Source: Clostridiaceae bacterium
GTDB lineage: Bacteria; Bacillota; Clostridia; Oscillospirales; Acutalibacteraceae
Length of the DNA: 64,000 nt
Direction of reading: 5' to 3'
Assembly: GCA_021769555.1 (NCBI GenBank)
Contig: JAETSR010000001.1
Coordinates: 124,001-188,000, forward strand
The number at the start of each line of letters is the position of its first letter. Within the stretch, counting starts at the first letter, position 1. Position numbers and translations under genes: made by a program. Below, one piece after another: positions 28,305-36,248 of the stretch. The notes under the pieces are model-generated. The model was not told where the DNA came from, did not search any database, and worked only from the letters and a program-made list of their open reading frames with translations.

Positions 28305-29231
28305 GTGAAAGAGTTTGATGTCTTTATCAAAAAGCATATTACAGAAACGAATTTACTTATCTATTCAATTCCATATCGTGATGGTGTGTCTGTTGCTAAC
28401 AGATTGATTTTAGAAACAATGCTGGACTTCTACACGTTGCAAAAAGCTGTTGCCATTACAAACAAATCTGTACTTGTATCTGAAATAGACAAAATCATTA
28501 GTCATGTAAGGGAGATGATATCGTCTAGTGTTTTGATTGAGAGCAGTGTGGATTTTTGTAAGAAAAACAATGCTGCATTGGAAAGAACGGCAATCGAGCT
28601 AAATTTGCCAGCCTTTCCAATGCTTATCAATAGCTTTTTTCGAGTGCGAGATTATCTTGGTATTAGCTCATCTACGGTTGATGCTATTTCAAAATCATCT
28701 CTAGGGAATAGGCTGGTAAATTCTATAGAGATTTCAAGTGAAGATATAGCAACAAAACTTCAATCATTCTCTAAGGCTAATGGAAGCATTCAAATTTGTT
28801 CAGATGAAATGGACACAAAAAAGCATTCATTTGAAAGGGTTGTAGGTGGAATTGAAGTTAGCAGCAAGCCTTTTGATGTTTTTTATTGTTATAAGACAGG
28901 TTTAGATGCAGTAATGTCTATAGCGTGTGATGTCTTAAAAACTGAGATTCATTTTACTCTTGGAAATGGTTATAACGAATTGGCAATCGAATCATCAGAT
29001 GCTAAGAGTGCTGCCGTAAAGCATGAAACTGTATTAGATAACATTGAGCTGTTTTGTGCAATGACAGCAACTCTTTTTTCACATATTTCAATCGATAACA
29101 AAATTCAGATCGATAGTAATGTATCAGCGGGATTGAAACGTAAGCGATGGGTACATGAAGTTCGTGATATGGAACGAATTAAGACTGGAGAAATGAGTCT
29201 ACAAGAATTTTTCTATGTAACATTAGTATAG
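28305..29231 (+). CDS. Phage protein of unknown function in fibre region
   Basis: 308 residues, GTG start at 28305 after aggaggtag. Residues 1-80 are helical (NRLILETMLDFYTLQKAVAI). The rest alternates short strands with acidic loops in about four similar blocks (ISSSVLIESSVDFCKK, VNSIEISSEDIATKLQ, NGSIQICSDEMDTKKH, VGGIEVSSKPFDVFYC), suggesting a repeated beta unit. No known family recognised; a baseplate or fibre linker is plausible from context. Confidence 0.4.
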   Translation: MKEFDVFIKKHITETNLLIYSIPYRDGVSVANRLILETMLDFYTLQKAVAITNKSVLVSEIDKIISHVREMISSSVLIESSVDFCKKNNAALERTAIELNLPAFPMLINSFFRVRDYLGISSSTVDAISKSSLGNRLVNSIEISSEDIATKLQSFSKANGSIQICSDEMDTKKHSFERVVGGIEVSSKPFDVFYCYKTGLDAVMSIACDVLKTEIHFTLGNGYNELAIESSDAKSAAVKHETVLDNIELFCAMTATLFSHISIDNKIQIDSNVSAGLKRKRWVHEVRDMERIKTGEMSLQEFFYVTLV

Positions 29232-29245
29232 AAAGGGGGCTAAGA

Positions 29246-29482
29246 ATGAGTAAAACGAAGTATTTGGGACTGCCTGTTTTTTCAAAGACAGATGATTTGC
29301 CAACAATAGATTGGATGCAAGCAGTAAATGGTAATAATGATGAATCGCTGGCAGTTCTGGTTGATGAAGAGCTTAAAAAAATATCATTAAAAGAAGTATA
29401 CTCATCTGAGCAACCCCAAAATCAAAGAGATGGAGATGTGTGGAATGAGATTGTCTCCGTCACTGAAGAAGGGGGTAATTAA
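29246..29482 (+). CDS. Short phage tail-region protein
   Basis: 78 residues, ribosome site aaaggggg. The C-terminal end (RDGDVWNEIVSVTEEGGN) resembles the end of the 31375 protein (NDEWLEIISVE), hinting at a shared peptide used in both. Otherwise unrecognised. It is followed after one base by the next gene, so expression is coupled. Confidence 0.45.
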   Translation: MSKTKYLGLPVFSKTDDLPTIDWMQAVNGNNDESLAVLVDEELKKISLKEVYSSEQPQNQRDGDVWNEIVSVTEEGGN

Positions 29483-29483
29483 C

Positions 29484-29774
29484 ATGGCGCAAATGAATAT
29501 CGGTAACTTTATAGGAACCGTTATCCCTAATACAAACATGGTAGATGTTTTTAGAAAGGCAGAATTAAGTAATAACCCAAATAGTTATCTGGCGTTTCGT
29601 CCAATGTCTTTGAAAAAGTTTACTATTTCATGTGACCCAGGAACCGTGTTAAAGATCAATGGCAAAGACATGGAATTGCCTACGGGTATTTTTGAGCTTG
29701 GCGCTGGACAATATGAAATTAAATCATTGGAATTTGTTAGTGCCGTAAACGCAAACATCTTCTATGGATTTTGA
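29484..29774 (+). CDS. Small beta-rich phage protein
   Basis: 96 residues from ATG 29484 (MAQMNIGNFIGTVIPNTNMV), with ribosome site gaaggggg. Strands MSLKKFTISCDPGTVLKING and GIFELGAGQYEIKSLEFVSA suggest a small beta barrel. Adjacent to fibre genes; function unknown. Confidence 0.5.
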   Translation: MAQMNIGNFIGTVIPNTNMVDVFRKAELSNNPNSYLAFRPMSLKKFTISCDPGTVLKINGKDMELPTGIFELGAGQYEIKSLEFVSAVNANIFYGF

Positions 29775-29789
29775 TTGGAGGTGAAGTTT

Positions 29790-30242
29790 ATGGCTGATAT
29801 GAGTTGGATCAATTCTGTGGCTATTCTAACTGGCGGTGGTGGGGGTACAGGAGGCGATGGTGTGACTGATTATAATTTATTAAGCAATAAGCCTGTTATA
29901 AATATCACTGGTAATCCAGTTATTATTAGCTCATTGGCTACTGGTGTATATAACATTGATGGAACGTGGGCTGTTACTGCGAATGATAAGCCAAGGTCTA
30001 CAAAGAAAGATGATATGTTCTATGTTCTAAATGAAAATGGCGTGTGCAAACTAACATGGATTTCTGCTGGGGAAATTTATACTTACTCGTCAGAAAAGGA
30101 TGGTTCTGCTGATTCTATTGTTGAGGATCGTGTAACAAAAGAGAGTGACGCAAAGAATCAGGGTGAAACAGGCGATTTGGTTGGAACATTTAGCGACTCG
30201 TCTTCTGGTGGAGATACGTTTGATTTCGTTGGAGTTTTTTAA
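29790..30242 (+). CDS. Glycine-rich phage structural protein
   Basis: 150 residues from ATG 29790 after ttggaggtg. N-terminal helix, then a glycine run (LTGGGGGTGGDGVTDYNLLSNKP), then beta strands and an acidic, Ser/Gly-rich end. The DYNLLSNKPVINI stretch is typical of tail fibre adaptors in phages of Firmicutes. Ends directly before a terminator. Fibre-related by context only. Confidence 0.5.
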   Translation: MADMSWINSVAILTGGGGGTGGDGVTDYNLLSNKPVINITGNPVIISSLATGVYNIDGTWAVTANDKPRSTKKDDMFYVLNENGVCKLTWISAGEIYTYSSEKDGSADSIVEDRVTKESDAKNQGETGDLVGTFSDSSSGGDTFDFVGVF

Positions 30243-30252
30243 AAGCAAGATT

Positions 30253-30272
30253 AAGGGCAATACGCCCTTTTT
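30253..30272 (+). terminator. Short rho-independent terminator
   Basis: Six-bp stem (aagggc / gccctt) with a 5-base loop and a T-rich end, 11 bases after the glycine-rich protein gene. Confidence 0.6.
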
Positions 30273-30308
30273 CTATATAAAAAATTATTTATGAAAGGAT
30301 GTTTTATC

Positions 30309-31307
30309 ATGGCAAAATTAGTTTACAAGGGTAATCGAGAGAACCTACCTGCCGTTCGCGAAGCAAATTCTTATTATATGTGTGAGGACACTCGCGAGTT
30401 GTTTTTCGGTGCTGGATTGTACACAGAAGCTCATCGGTTTTATACTGGTGAAAAGCCCAAGGCTCCTGCTCAGGGTGTCTTATATGTGAATGAAGACACA
30501 GGTTCTGGCGATGTATGGAACGGAACTGAATGGAAGACTGTGATTAAACCCATTGCAACGGTGATTGATGAAAATGCCGACCATTCTACCATTCCTACCA
30601 CTAAAGCGGCTAAGGATTATGTTGATAAGAAAGTCGCCGATGTGGTTGCGGGTGAGGTTGGCACCCTAGGTGATCTGGCTAGTAAAGATAAGGTAACAGA
30701 GGACGAGCTGGCTACTGGTTTAAAGGATAAAATCAATGCGAAAGCTGAACAGGCAGATTTAGACGCTGCTAATACAAAATTAACTACTCTGATTGGTGAT
30801 GATGCAAATAAGTCTGCTCGAACAATCGCTAACGAAGAGTTGGCAAAACAGCTTATTCCTGAGAATGCAAAAGAGTCACTAGACACTTTAGCTGAACTGG
30901 CTGCTTGGATTCAGGCTCATCCCGATGATGTAACTGCAATCAATAAGGCCATTGCCGATCTGACTGCGCTAGTGGGAACTTTGCCAGAGGATGCAGAGGC
31001 TGGAACAGTAGTTGCTTATATCAAAGAGTATGTTGATGGTGCTATTGCAGCGCTGTCTATTGGTGATTATGCTAAAGCTGCTGATTTAACCGCGCTTGCC
31101 ACTCGTGTTACTGCTCTTGAAGCCGATGCACATACTCATGAGAACAAGGAGCTATTAGACACTTACACCCAGACCGAAGCCAATCTTGCGGACGCTGTGG
31201 ATAAAAAGCATAATCATGCTAATGCTGCAGAACTTGCAAAGTTTGCGGATGGAGATAAGGACAAACTGGATGCTCTAGTTGACGCTCTAACTGTTGGTAC
31301 ATTTTAA
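30309..31307 (+). CDS. Head or tail fibre protein
   Basis: 332 residues from ATG 30309, preceded by gaaagga; the ATG at 30291 lies upstream of that site. The N-terminus (MAKLVYKGNRENLPAVREAN) is a small beta domain of a type seen at the base of fibres. A long helical, Ala-rich shaft follows, with spaced TTKAAKDYVDKKVADVV and LAELAAWIQAHPDDVTAINK segments. The LDTLAELAAWIQ pattern is common in Gram-positive phage fibres. It is bracketed by terminators on both sides, suggesting separate high expression. Confidence 0.6.
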   Translation: MAKLVYKGNRENLPAVREANSYYMCEDTRELFFGAGLYTEAHRFYTGEKPKAPAQGVLYVNEDTGSGDVWNGTEWKTVIKPIATVIDENADHSTIPTTKAAKDYVDKKVADVVAGEVGTLGDLASKDKVTEDELATGLKDKINAKAEQADLDAANTKLTTLIGDDANKSARTIANEELAKQLIPENAKESLDTLAELAAWIQAHPDDVTAINKAIADLTALVGTLPEDAEAGTVVAYIKEYVDGAIAALSIGDYAKAADLTALATRVTALEADAHTHENKELLDTYTQTEANLADAVDKKHNHANAAELAKFADGDKDKLDALVDALTVGTF

Positions 31308-31325
31308 TCAATACTAATTTGGATT

Positions 31326-31347
31326 GGGGAGCTTTTCGCTCCCCTTT
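31326..31347 (+). terminator. Rho-independent terminator
   Basis: Seven-bp stem (ggggagc / gctcccc), loop ttttc, then TTT, 18 bases behind the fibre gene. Confidence 0.75.
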
Positions 31348-31374
31348 CTGCTCTTTTAAGGAGGTGCATAGGTA

Positions 31375-31743
31375 ATGGAGTATCTTTTTGATGTAAATGA
31401 AGTTGTTTTATCAAAGGTAAAAGATATTCAAATAAAACCAGGCCAATACCTTATCTGCACTGATACTGGCGATGTTTTTTATGACACAAAAGATGGAGTG
31501 CGTAAACACCTAACAGATATTGTTGATTTGGAAACAGAGGAAGTGCGGGTTAGTATCTTAGCTCCTATTGATAAGGTGTATTTCGTAAAATCATCTAGGC
31601 ATTTTTGGCGATATATCGATGGCGATTGGGTGGATTTGTCTGCAGCTACATCTGGTAACGGGAATAGCACAGTTATATCTAAAAATGAGCCAGTAGGTCA
31701 AAATACCAATGATGAATGGCTTGAAATAATTTCTGTTGAATAA
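31375..31743 (+). CDS. Small fibre-associated protein upstream of DGR target
   Basis: 122 residues, ATG 31375 after aaggaggtg. Beta-rich with QYLICTDTGDVFYDTKDGVR and KVYFVKSSRHFWRYIDGDWV segments, which resemble the small N-terminal beta domain of the 30309 fibre protein. Last residues NDEWLEIISVE match the end of the 29246 protein. Sits 14 bases before the DGR target, so it may be a partner or adaptor of it. Confidence 0.5.
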   Translation: MEYLFDVNEVVLSKVKDIQIKPGQYLICTDTGDVFYDTKDGVRKHLTDIVDLETEEVRVSILAPIDKVYFVKSSRHFWRYIDGDWVDLSAATSGNGNSTVISKNEPVGQNTNDEWLEIISVE

Positions 31744-31757
31744 GTGGAGGTAGAGGC

Positions 31758-34643
31758 GTGTCAACATATAAAACTAGAAAGCGCATCAAGGGCGCTGATG
31801 GAAAGTATCATTTAATTTATCAAGAGACTTCATCTGACCAGGTAAAAAGGGAAGATGGAACAACTGCAGAGGATCATTTCTCTGCATTACTGGTTTCCGA
31901 GGATGGTGTACACGGAATGCGTTATAATCCAACTGAGGAAGCACTAGAGGGTTATAACCCAGATACTCAACAGTGGGAAGAGATTTCATCAGGTAGTGGT
32001 GGAGGTGGGACACCTTTAGCTGCTGTTTCAAATATTGCAACAGTTACGTGTTCGGGTAAGGTATATGTAAAATGGACTGATCCAGACGATGTTGCTATTG
32101 GAGAGACAGTAATTTCTAAATGGGCTGGTACTTTACTTGTACGCAAAGCGGGGTCAGTTCCTAGTAGCAGACGCGATGGAGTTGTTGTTGTAGATAGCAA
32201 AACTCGTAATGCTTTTAAAGATGAGTATTTTTGCGATACAGGTCTTGCCGATGGGACAAAGTACTATTATAAGTTCTTCCCATATTCTACCACAAAGATG
32301 TATACCGATGATCCTGCAAATGAGTTTATTGAAACTCCAAACGCTGTGCCTACTGGAAGCGTGTCTGCTCTTGCGGTAACATCTCAGTTAAATGGTCGCA
32401 TTAGTCTTACCTGGACAGACCCTGCGGCTACGATTGAAAAAGATGGTGTTGTTGTATCAACATGGGCAAGCACTAAGTTAGTGTACAAAGAAGGGGGTTA
32501 TCCTACTTCTCCAGACGATGGCACACTGGCACTAAATAGCACTACTAGAAATGCACATCAAACTGTGCCATTTGAAGTAAGTGGACTTACAAATGGCAAG
32601 ACCTATTATTTTGCACTGTTCCCAATCTCGACAGACGGAGCCATTAAAGCAGATACATCAGGTCAAATTACAGCGGTTCCTAACAAAACGCCTATTGCGG
32701 TTATTCCTAGCCAGGATGGAACTTTAACATACACTGGCAGTGAACTTAGCGCAAAATGGAAAGACTACGATCCAGTCAAATTATCTATTGGTGGAGTAAC
32801 TAAAGGAACGAACGCTGGTACATACAGCGCCACCTTTACACCTACCGAAGATTATTGTTGGAGCGATAAAACTGAAAGTGCGAAGACAGTTACATGGATA
32901 ATCGACAAAGCATCCATTTCTGTGCCTACACAGAGTGGTACGCTTACTTATAATGGAAATGAACTCACTCCCACTTGGAGTGGATATGATAGCGACAAAA
33001 TGACTGTATCTGGCACTCTCAAGGGTACAAATGCAGGAGAGTATAGTGCCGAGTTTACTCCAACACCTAACTATCAGTGGAGTGACAAAACAACATCTAA
33101 GAAAGTGGTTACATGGGTTATTCAGAGGGCAGTAATTGCTAATGTACCAACTCAGAGTGGCACATTAACATACAACGCGGATGAACAATCTCCTTCTTGG
33201 AGTAACTACGATACTTCCAAGATGACACTTGGTGGAGTGGTAAAGGGTACTAATGCCGGAAGTTACAACGCGACATTTACTCCTGGAAGTAACTACAAAT
33301 GGAGTGATGGTAGTACGGCTGCTAAGACTGTTGCTTGGACTATTGGAAAAGCAGCAGGTAGTCTGTCTATCGACAAAACTTCTATCTCTTTGGTAGCAGC
33401 TACACCTAATAGCACGATTACGGTGACTCGTGTTGGCGATGGTAAGATCACAGCAACGTCTAGCAATACTGGTGTTGCGACTGTAAGTGTAAGCGGTAAT
33501 GTGGTAACCGTCACTGGTAAAGGAACTGGTAGTGCAACTATCACTATTAAGGTTGCAGAGGGAACAAACCATCTTGCACCTGCGAATAAAACTTGTGATG
33601 TTACGGCAAAGCTTACTACGATTTATGGCGTTGAATGGGATGGTACAAGCACTACAAAGCTGACTAGAACTGATGCTGCGGCTGGATTTACTGATCCCGT
33701 TCCTGCGATTGGTACAGGGAATGGTAGCTCACCATTTGATAACCTTATGCCATGGAGTGGAATGGTAAAAGAAACAGATAGTGCCGCTGGAACATTAGTT
33801 AAGATTCCTAAGTTTTGGTATAAGCTTACAAAGAGCGGCAATAAGTTAAAGATTCAGATTTCGGATGGTGCTCAAAGTGGATTCTCTGTTTCACCTGCTC
33901 ACATGAATCGTGGAGATGGTAAGGGAGAACGAAATTATGTCTATATTGGACGGTATCACTGTGCTAGTACATATAAAAGCACTACAGGTGTTGCGCCACT
34001 TGGCAATATTACACGTTCTACCGCACGGACAGGTATTCACAATTTGGGTACAACTATATGGCAGAGCGACTTTGCCATGAGGTTTACCATTTGGTTGCTA
34101 TACATCGTAGAGTTTGCTAACTGGGAAAGCCAGGGCTGTATTGGTTATGGCTGTGGCAACAATAGTGGCGTTCAGAATATGGGCTATACCGACAGTATGA
34201 AGTATCATACCGGCACTACTCAAGCGAATCGCACTACTTACGGCTTGGGAACCCAATATCGCTGGATTGAGGGGCTATGGGATAATGTATATGACTGGAT
34301 GGATGGCTGCTATTATAACAGCAATGGCCTAAACATTATCCTTAATCCAAATTCATTTAGTGATACTGCTAATGGCACAGTTGCGGGTACACTTACCGGT
34401 GGATATCCATCTGTATTAAACGTAGTGACCGCTGGTGGGTTCCCGATGTTTGTACCATCTGCGTCAAGTGGTAGCGATACTACTTATATACCGGATAGCT
34501 GGAGCTTCGGCGCTTCTAGCCCATGTCTGTACGTTGGGGGTGGCTATGGTCAGGTCCGGAATCTCGGGTTGTTCTGCGTGTACTACAACGACGCGTCCTA
34601 CCTTAGCGCTAGCATCGGCTGTCGCCTCCAAAAATTACCCTGA
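31758..34643 (+). CDS. DGR target: variable tail fibre / adhesin
   Basis: 961 residues, GTG start at 31758 after ggaggtag. Residues 1-80 form an attachment domain (STYKTRKRIKGADGKYHLIY). About 90-300 are two fibronectin-III-like units (VYVKWTDPDDVA, ISLTWTDPAATI). About 312-530 are three similar units beginning (V)PxQSGTLTYNG with KGTNAG and FTP motifs, and 534-619 is a Big2-like Ig domain. Residues 620-961 are a C-type-lectin/formylglycine-enzyme-like domain with FWYKL, the WLLYIVEFANWESQG core and, at its end, codons 912-957 that form the VR. This is the arrangement of DGR-diversified receptor-binding proteins. Confidence 0.93.
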   Translation: MSTYKTRKRIKGADGKYHLIYQETSSDQVKREDGTTAEDHFSALLVSEDGVHGMRYNPTEEALEGYNPDTQQWEEISSGSGGGGTPLAAVSNIATVTCSGKVYVKWTDPDDVAIGETVISKWAGTLLVRKAGSVPSSRRDGVVVVDSKTRNAFKDEYFCDTGLADGTKYYYKFFPYSTTKMYTDDPANEFIETPNAVPTGSVSALAVTSQLNGRISLTWTDPAATIEKDGVVVSTWASTKLVYKEGGYPTSPDDGTLALNSTTRNAHQTVPFEVSGLTNGKTYYFALFPISTDGAIKADTSGQITAVPNKTPIAVIPSQDGTLTYTGSELSAKWKDYDPVKLSIGGVTKGTNAGTYSATFTPTEDYCWSDKTESAKTVTWIIDKASISVPTQSGTLTYNGNELTPTWSGYDSDKMTVSGTLKGTNAGEYSAEFTPTPNYQWSDKTTSKKVVTWVIQRAVIANVPTQSGTLTYNADEQSPSWSNYDTSKMTLGGVVKGTNAGSYNATFTPGSNYKWSDGSTAAKTVAWTIGKAAGSLSIDKTSISLVAATPNSTITVTRVGDGKITATSSNTGVATVSVSGNVVTVTGKGTGSATITIKVAEGTNHLAPANKTCDVTAKLTTIYGVEWDGTSTTKLTRTDAAAGFTDPVPAIGTGNGSSPFDNLMPWSGMVKETDSAAGTLVKIPKFWYKLTKSGNKLKIQISDGAQSGFSVSPAHMNRGDGKGERNYVYIGRYHCASTYKSTTGVAPLGNITRSTARTGIHNLGTTIWQSDFAMRFTIWLLYIVEFANWESQGCIGYGCGNNSGVQNMGYTDSMKYHTGTTQANRTTYGLGTQYRWIEGLWDNVYDWMDGCYYNSNGLNIILNPNSFSDTANGTVAGTLTGGYPSVLNVVTAGGFPMFVPSASSGSDTTYIPDSWSFGASSPCLYVGGGYGQVRNLGLFCVYYNDASYLSASIGCRLQKLP
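34492..34629 (+). repeat. DGR variable repeat (VR)
   Basis: 138 bases ending 12 bases before the stop region of the target gene. Aligned without gaps to the TR at 34823-34960 there are 19 differences. Seventeen are at TR adenines: 12 to G, 4 to T, 1 to C. The other two are a C-to-T at 34530 and a G-to-T at 34603. The affected codons are mainly AAC in the TR, now Ser, Gly, Val, Tyr or Asp. The 3' end atcggctgtcgc is shared and would be the initiation-of-mutagenic-homology region. Confidence 0.95.
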
Positions 34644-34652
34644 TGAGAGGGG

Positions 34653-34680
34653 TGTGGGGAGAGTGCCAACTTTCCCCACA
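34653..34680 (+). other. Hairpin just downstream of VR
   Basis: Eleven-bp stem (tgtggggagag / ctttccccaca, one G-T pair) with a tgccaa loop, 10 bases after the target stop codon. There is no T run behind it, so it does not look like a terminator. Hairpins or cruciforms at this place help target recognition in the Bordetella phage DGR; the same role is inferred here. Confidence 0.65.
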
Positions 34681-34822
34681 AAGCTATTAAGTAAGCAGTA
34701 ATTTGAAAAGAGGCACATTTTAATATCTACATTTTTAAAAATATAGTTAATTTGATTTCCTTGAAACATAGGAAGTTTTTCTTTGGGATTGCTCGTGCAG
34801 CAGTCGGATTCTTAGTGTTTTG

Positions 34823-34960
34823 CGGATAACTGGAACTTCAACGCTTCTAACCCATGTCTGCACGTTGGGGGTAACTATGGTCAGAACCGGAATCACGGGT
34901 TGTTCTACGTGAACTACAACAACGCGTCCAACCGTAACGCTAACATCGGCTGTCGCATCC
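34823..34960 (+). repeat. DGR template repeat (TR)
   Basis: 138 bases, the invariant donor for the VR. It contains about 36 adenines, grouped mainly as AAC codons in the frame matching the target; 17 of these 36 differ in the VR, against 2 of about 102 other bases. If translated in the target frame it would read Asn-rich (NWNFNASNPC at the start). It ends in a stop-containing stretch and is not itself part of a gene. Confidence 0.95.
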
Positions 34961-35131
34961 TAGGTAAATAAGTTTGGCAAACATTTTTTAGAGTAGTTAG
35001 AGTACTCCGCTCTTTCTATATGGCACGAGCATTCGCACACCCCTTGGTGAAGATTTGCTGATAGGGTGCGGTTTAGTACTCTCTTCGGAGCGAAGGAAAA
35101 ACCGCAAGGCTTTAAGGAGGGCACCCTTTTT

Positions 35132-36043
35132 ATGAAACGAATGAATCATATATTTGAAAGATTGATCTCGGATGATAATCTTATGCTTGCTTTGCAAGAA
35201 GTGAATAGGACACATAGATGGTTACCACGACATAAGCCTAATAAAACAGTTGCTTGGGTTGAGTTGGATATGCAAGCTAGAGTTAAAGAATTGAGAAAAA
35301 TAATTGAAGATGGTTTTATGCCAACACCTATTATTAAGAAAAGACGTTGGGATAGATCGGCTTGCAAATGGAGAGATATTTGTGAACCAGCGTTGTGGCC
35401 TGATCAATATGTTCACCATGCGCTAATCCAAGTAATTGAGCCTGTTATGATGCGTGGTATGGATAAGTACTGCTGCGGAAGTATTCGTAATCGTGGAATA
35501 CATTACGGAATGAAAGCTATTGAAAAGTGGATGGAGACAGATAGAAAAGGAACGAAGTATTGTTTTGAATGTGATATCCATCATTTTTATGATAGCATTA
35601 AGCCAAAATACGTCCACGATAGAATGAAACAACTTATTAAAGATAGACGTGTGCTGGATTTAATTGAACGTATAACACATGATGGCATTCAAATTGGGGT
35701 TTACACTTCTCAATGGTTTGCTAATACTGTATTGCAACCTTTAGATCACATGATTAGAGAGGGTGGTTTTAGGGTTACACACTATTTGCGATATATGGAC
35801 AACTTCACAATATTTAGCAGTAATAAAAGAAAACTTACAAAACTCAGAAAAGCTATGGAGAAATGGCTTGATAGCAGAGAATTACAGCTAAAGTCAAATT
35901 GGCAGATATTTCCTACTGATTCTCGTATGCCAACAGCATTGGGTTACAGATATGGTCGTGGGTACACATTGCTGAGAAAGCGAAATTTGCTTAGAGTAAA
36001 AAGAAAGCTAAGTAGGTATTACAAGAAGAAAAAAGGAAAATAG
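35132..36043 (+). CDS. DGR reverse transcriptase, catalytic part
   Basis: 303 residues. ATG 35132 is chosen because aaggagg lies at 35114-35120; an in-frame ATG at 35066 lacks one. Motif A region YCFECDIHHFYDSI has the catalytic Asp. Motif B is IGVYTSQWFANTVLQPLDH, matching the DGR-type GxxxSQ in place of the retroviral and intron QGxxxSP. Motif C is LRYMDNFTIFSS, with Asn where most enzymes have the second Asp. A thumb-like end LGYRYGRGYTLLRKRNLLRV follows. The frame stops at 36041-36043, but the typical C-terminal tail continues in the +1 frame. It copies the TR into mutagenised cDNA. Confidence 0.9.
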   Translation: MKRMNHIFERLISDDNLMLALQEVNRTHRWLPRHKPNKTVAWVELDMQARVKELRKIIEDGFMPTPIIKKRRWDRSACKWRDICEPALWPDQYVHHALIQVIEPVMMRGMDKYCCGSIRNRGIHYGMKAIEKWMETDRKGTKYCFECDIHHFYDSIKPKYVHDRMKQLIKDRRVLDLIERITHDGIQIGVYTSQWFANTVLQPLDHMIREGGFRVTHYLRYMDNFTIFSSNKRKLTKLRKAMEKWLDSRELQLKSNWQIFPTDSRMPTALGYRYGRGYTLLRKRNLLRVKRKLSRYYKKKKGK

Positions 36044-36248
36044 GCATATTCAGCCAAGATGGGCAGCAGGTGTTATTTCACAAATAGGTCAATTAACGCA
36101 TTGCAATCACCATACAATTTTTAAGAAACGATTGCGCAAAGGAACTTTGAAAGATTTGAAAAATGTTATTAGTACAAATTCGCGAAAGGAGAGATTGCGG
36201 TGGAGTACATTTTTGGAACAAACGAACTCATTGGAGAGGAAGTTTTAA
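36024..36248 (+). pseudogene. Out-of-frame C-terminal tail of the reverse transcriptase
   Basis: In the +1 frame behind the run of six A at 36029-36034, an open stretch encodes HIQPRWAAGVISQIGQLTHC followed by NHHTIFKKRLRKGTLKDLKN and RWSTFLEQ, ending at 36248. This matches the normal end of phage DGR reverse transcriptases (a helical tail containing GxLxHCN). Removing one base near the A run would restore a single protein of about 370 residues. It overlaps the next gene by 49 bases. Mutation, phase variation, programmed recoding or a sequencing error are all possible. Confidence 0.7.

Larger units (their letters stand above)
34644..35131 (+). ncRNA. DGR non-coding region carrying the template RNA
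   Basis: No gene fits in these 488 bases. They contain the hairpin, an AT-rich stretch (34690-34760), the TR, then a structured-looking spacer (34962-35113) with several short inverted segments and the ribosome site of the reverse transcriptase. DGR template RNAs span the TR and flanking sequence and are bound by the reverse transcriptase. Exact transcript ends cannot be read here; no clear promoter was found. Confidence 0.6.

Noticed and set aside
33165-33572. Minus-strand frame inside the DGR target
   Set aside because: Arises from the repeated Ser/Thr codons of the stalk units; no ribosome site.
34653-34680. Hairpin as a transcription terminator
   Set aside because: No T run follows, and transcription must continue to TR and reverse transcriptase unless a second promoter exists.
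34823-34972. TR as a short coding gene
   Set aside because: It reads open in one frame only because it copies the target codons; no start or ribosome site.
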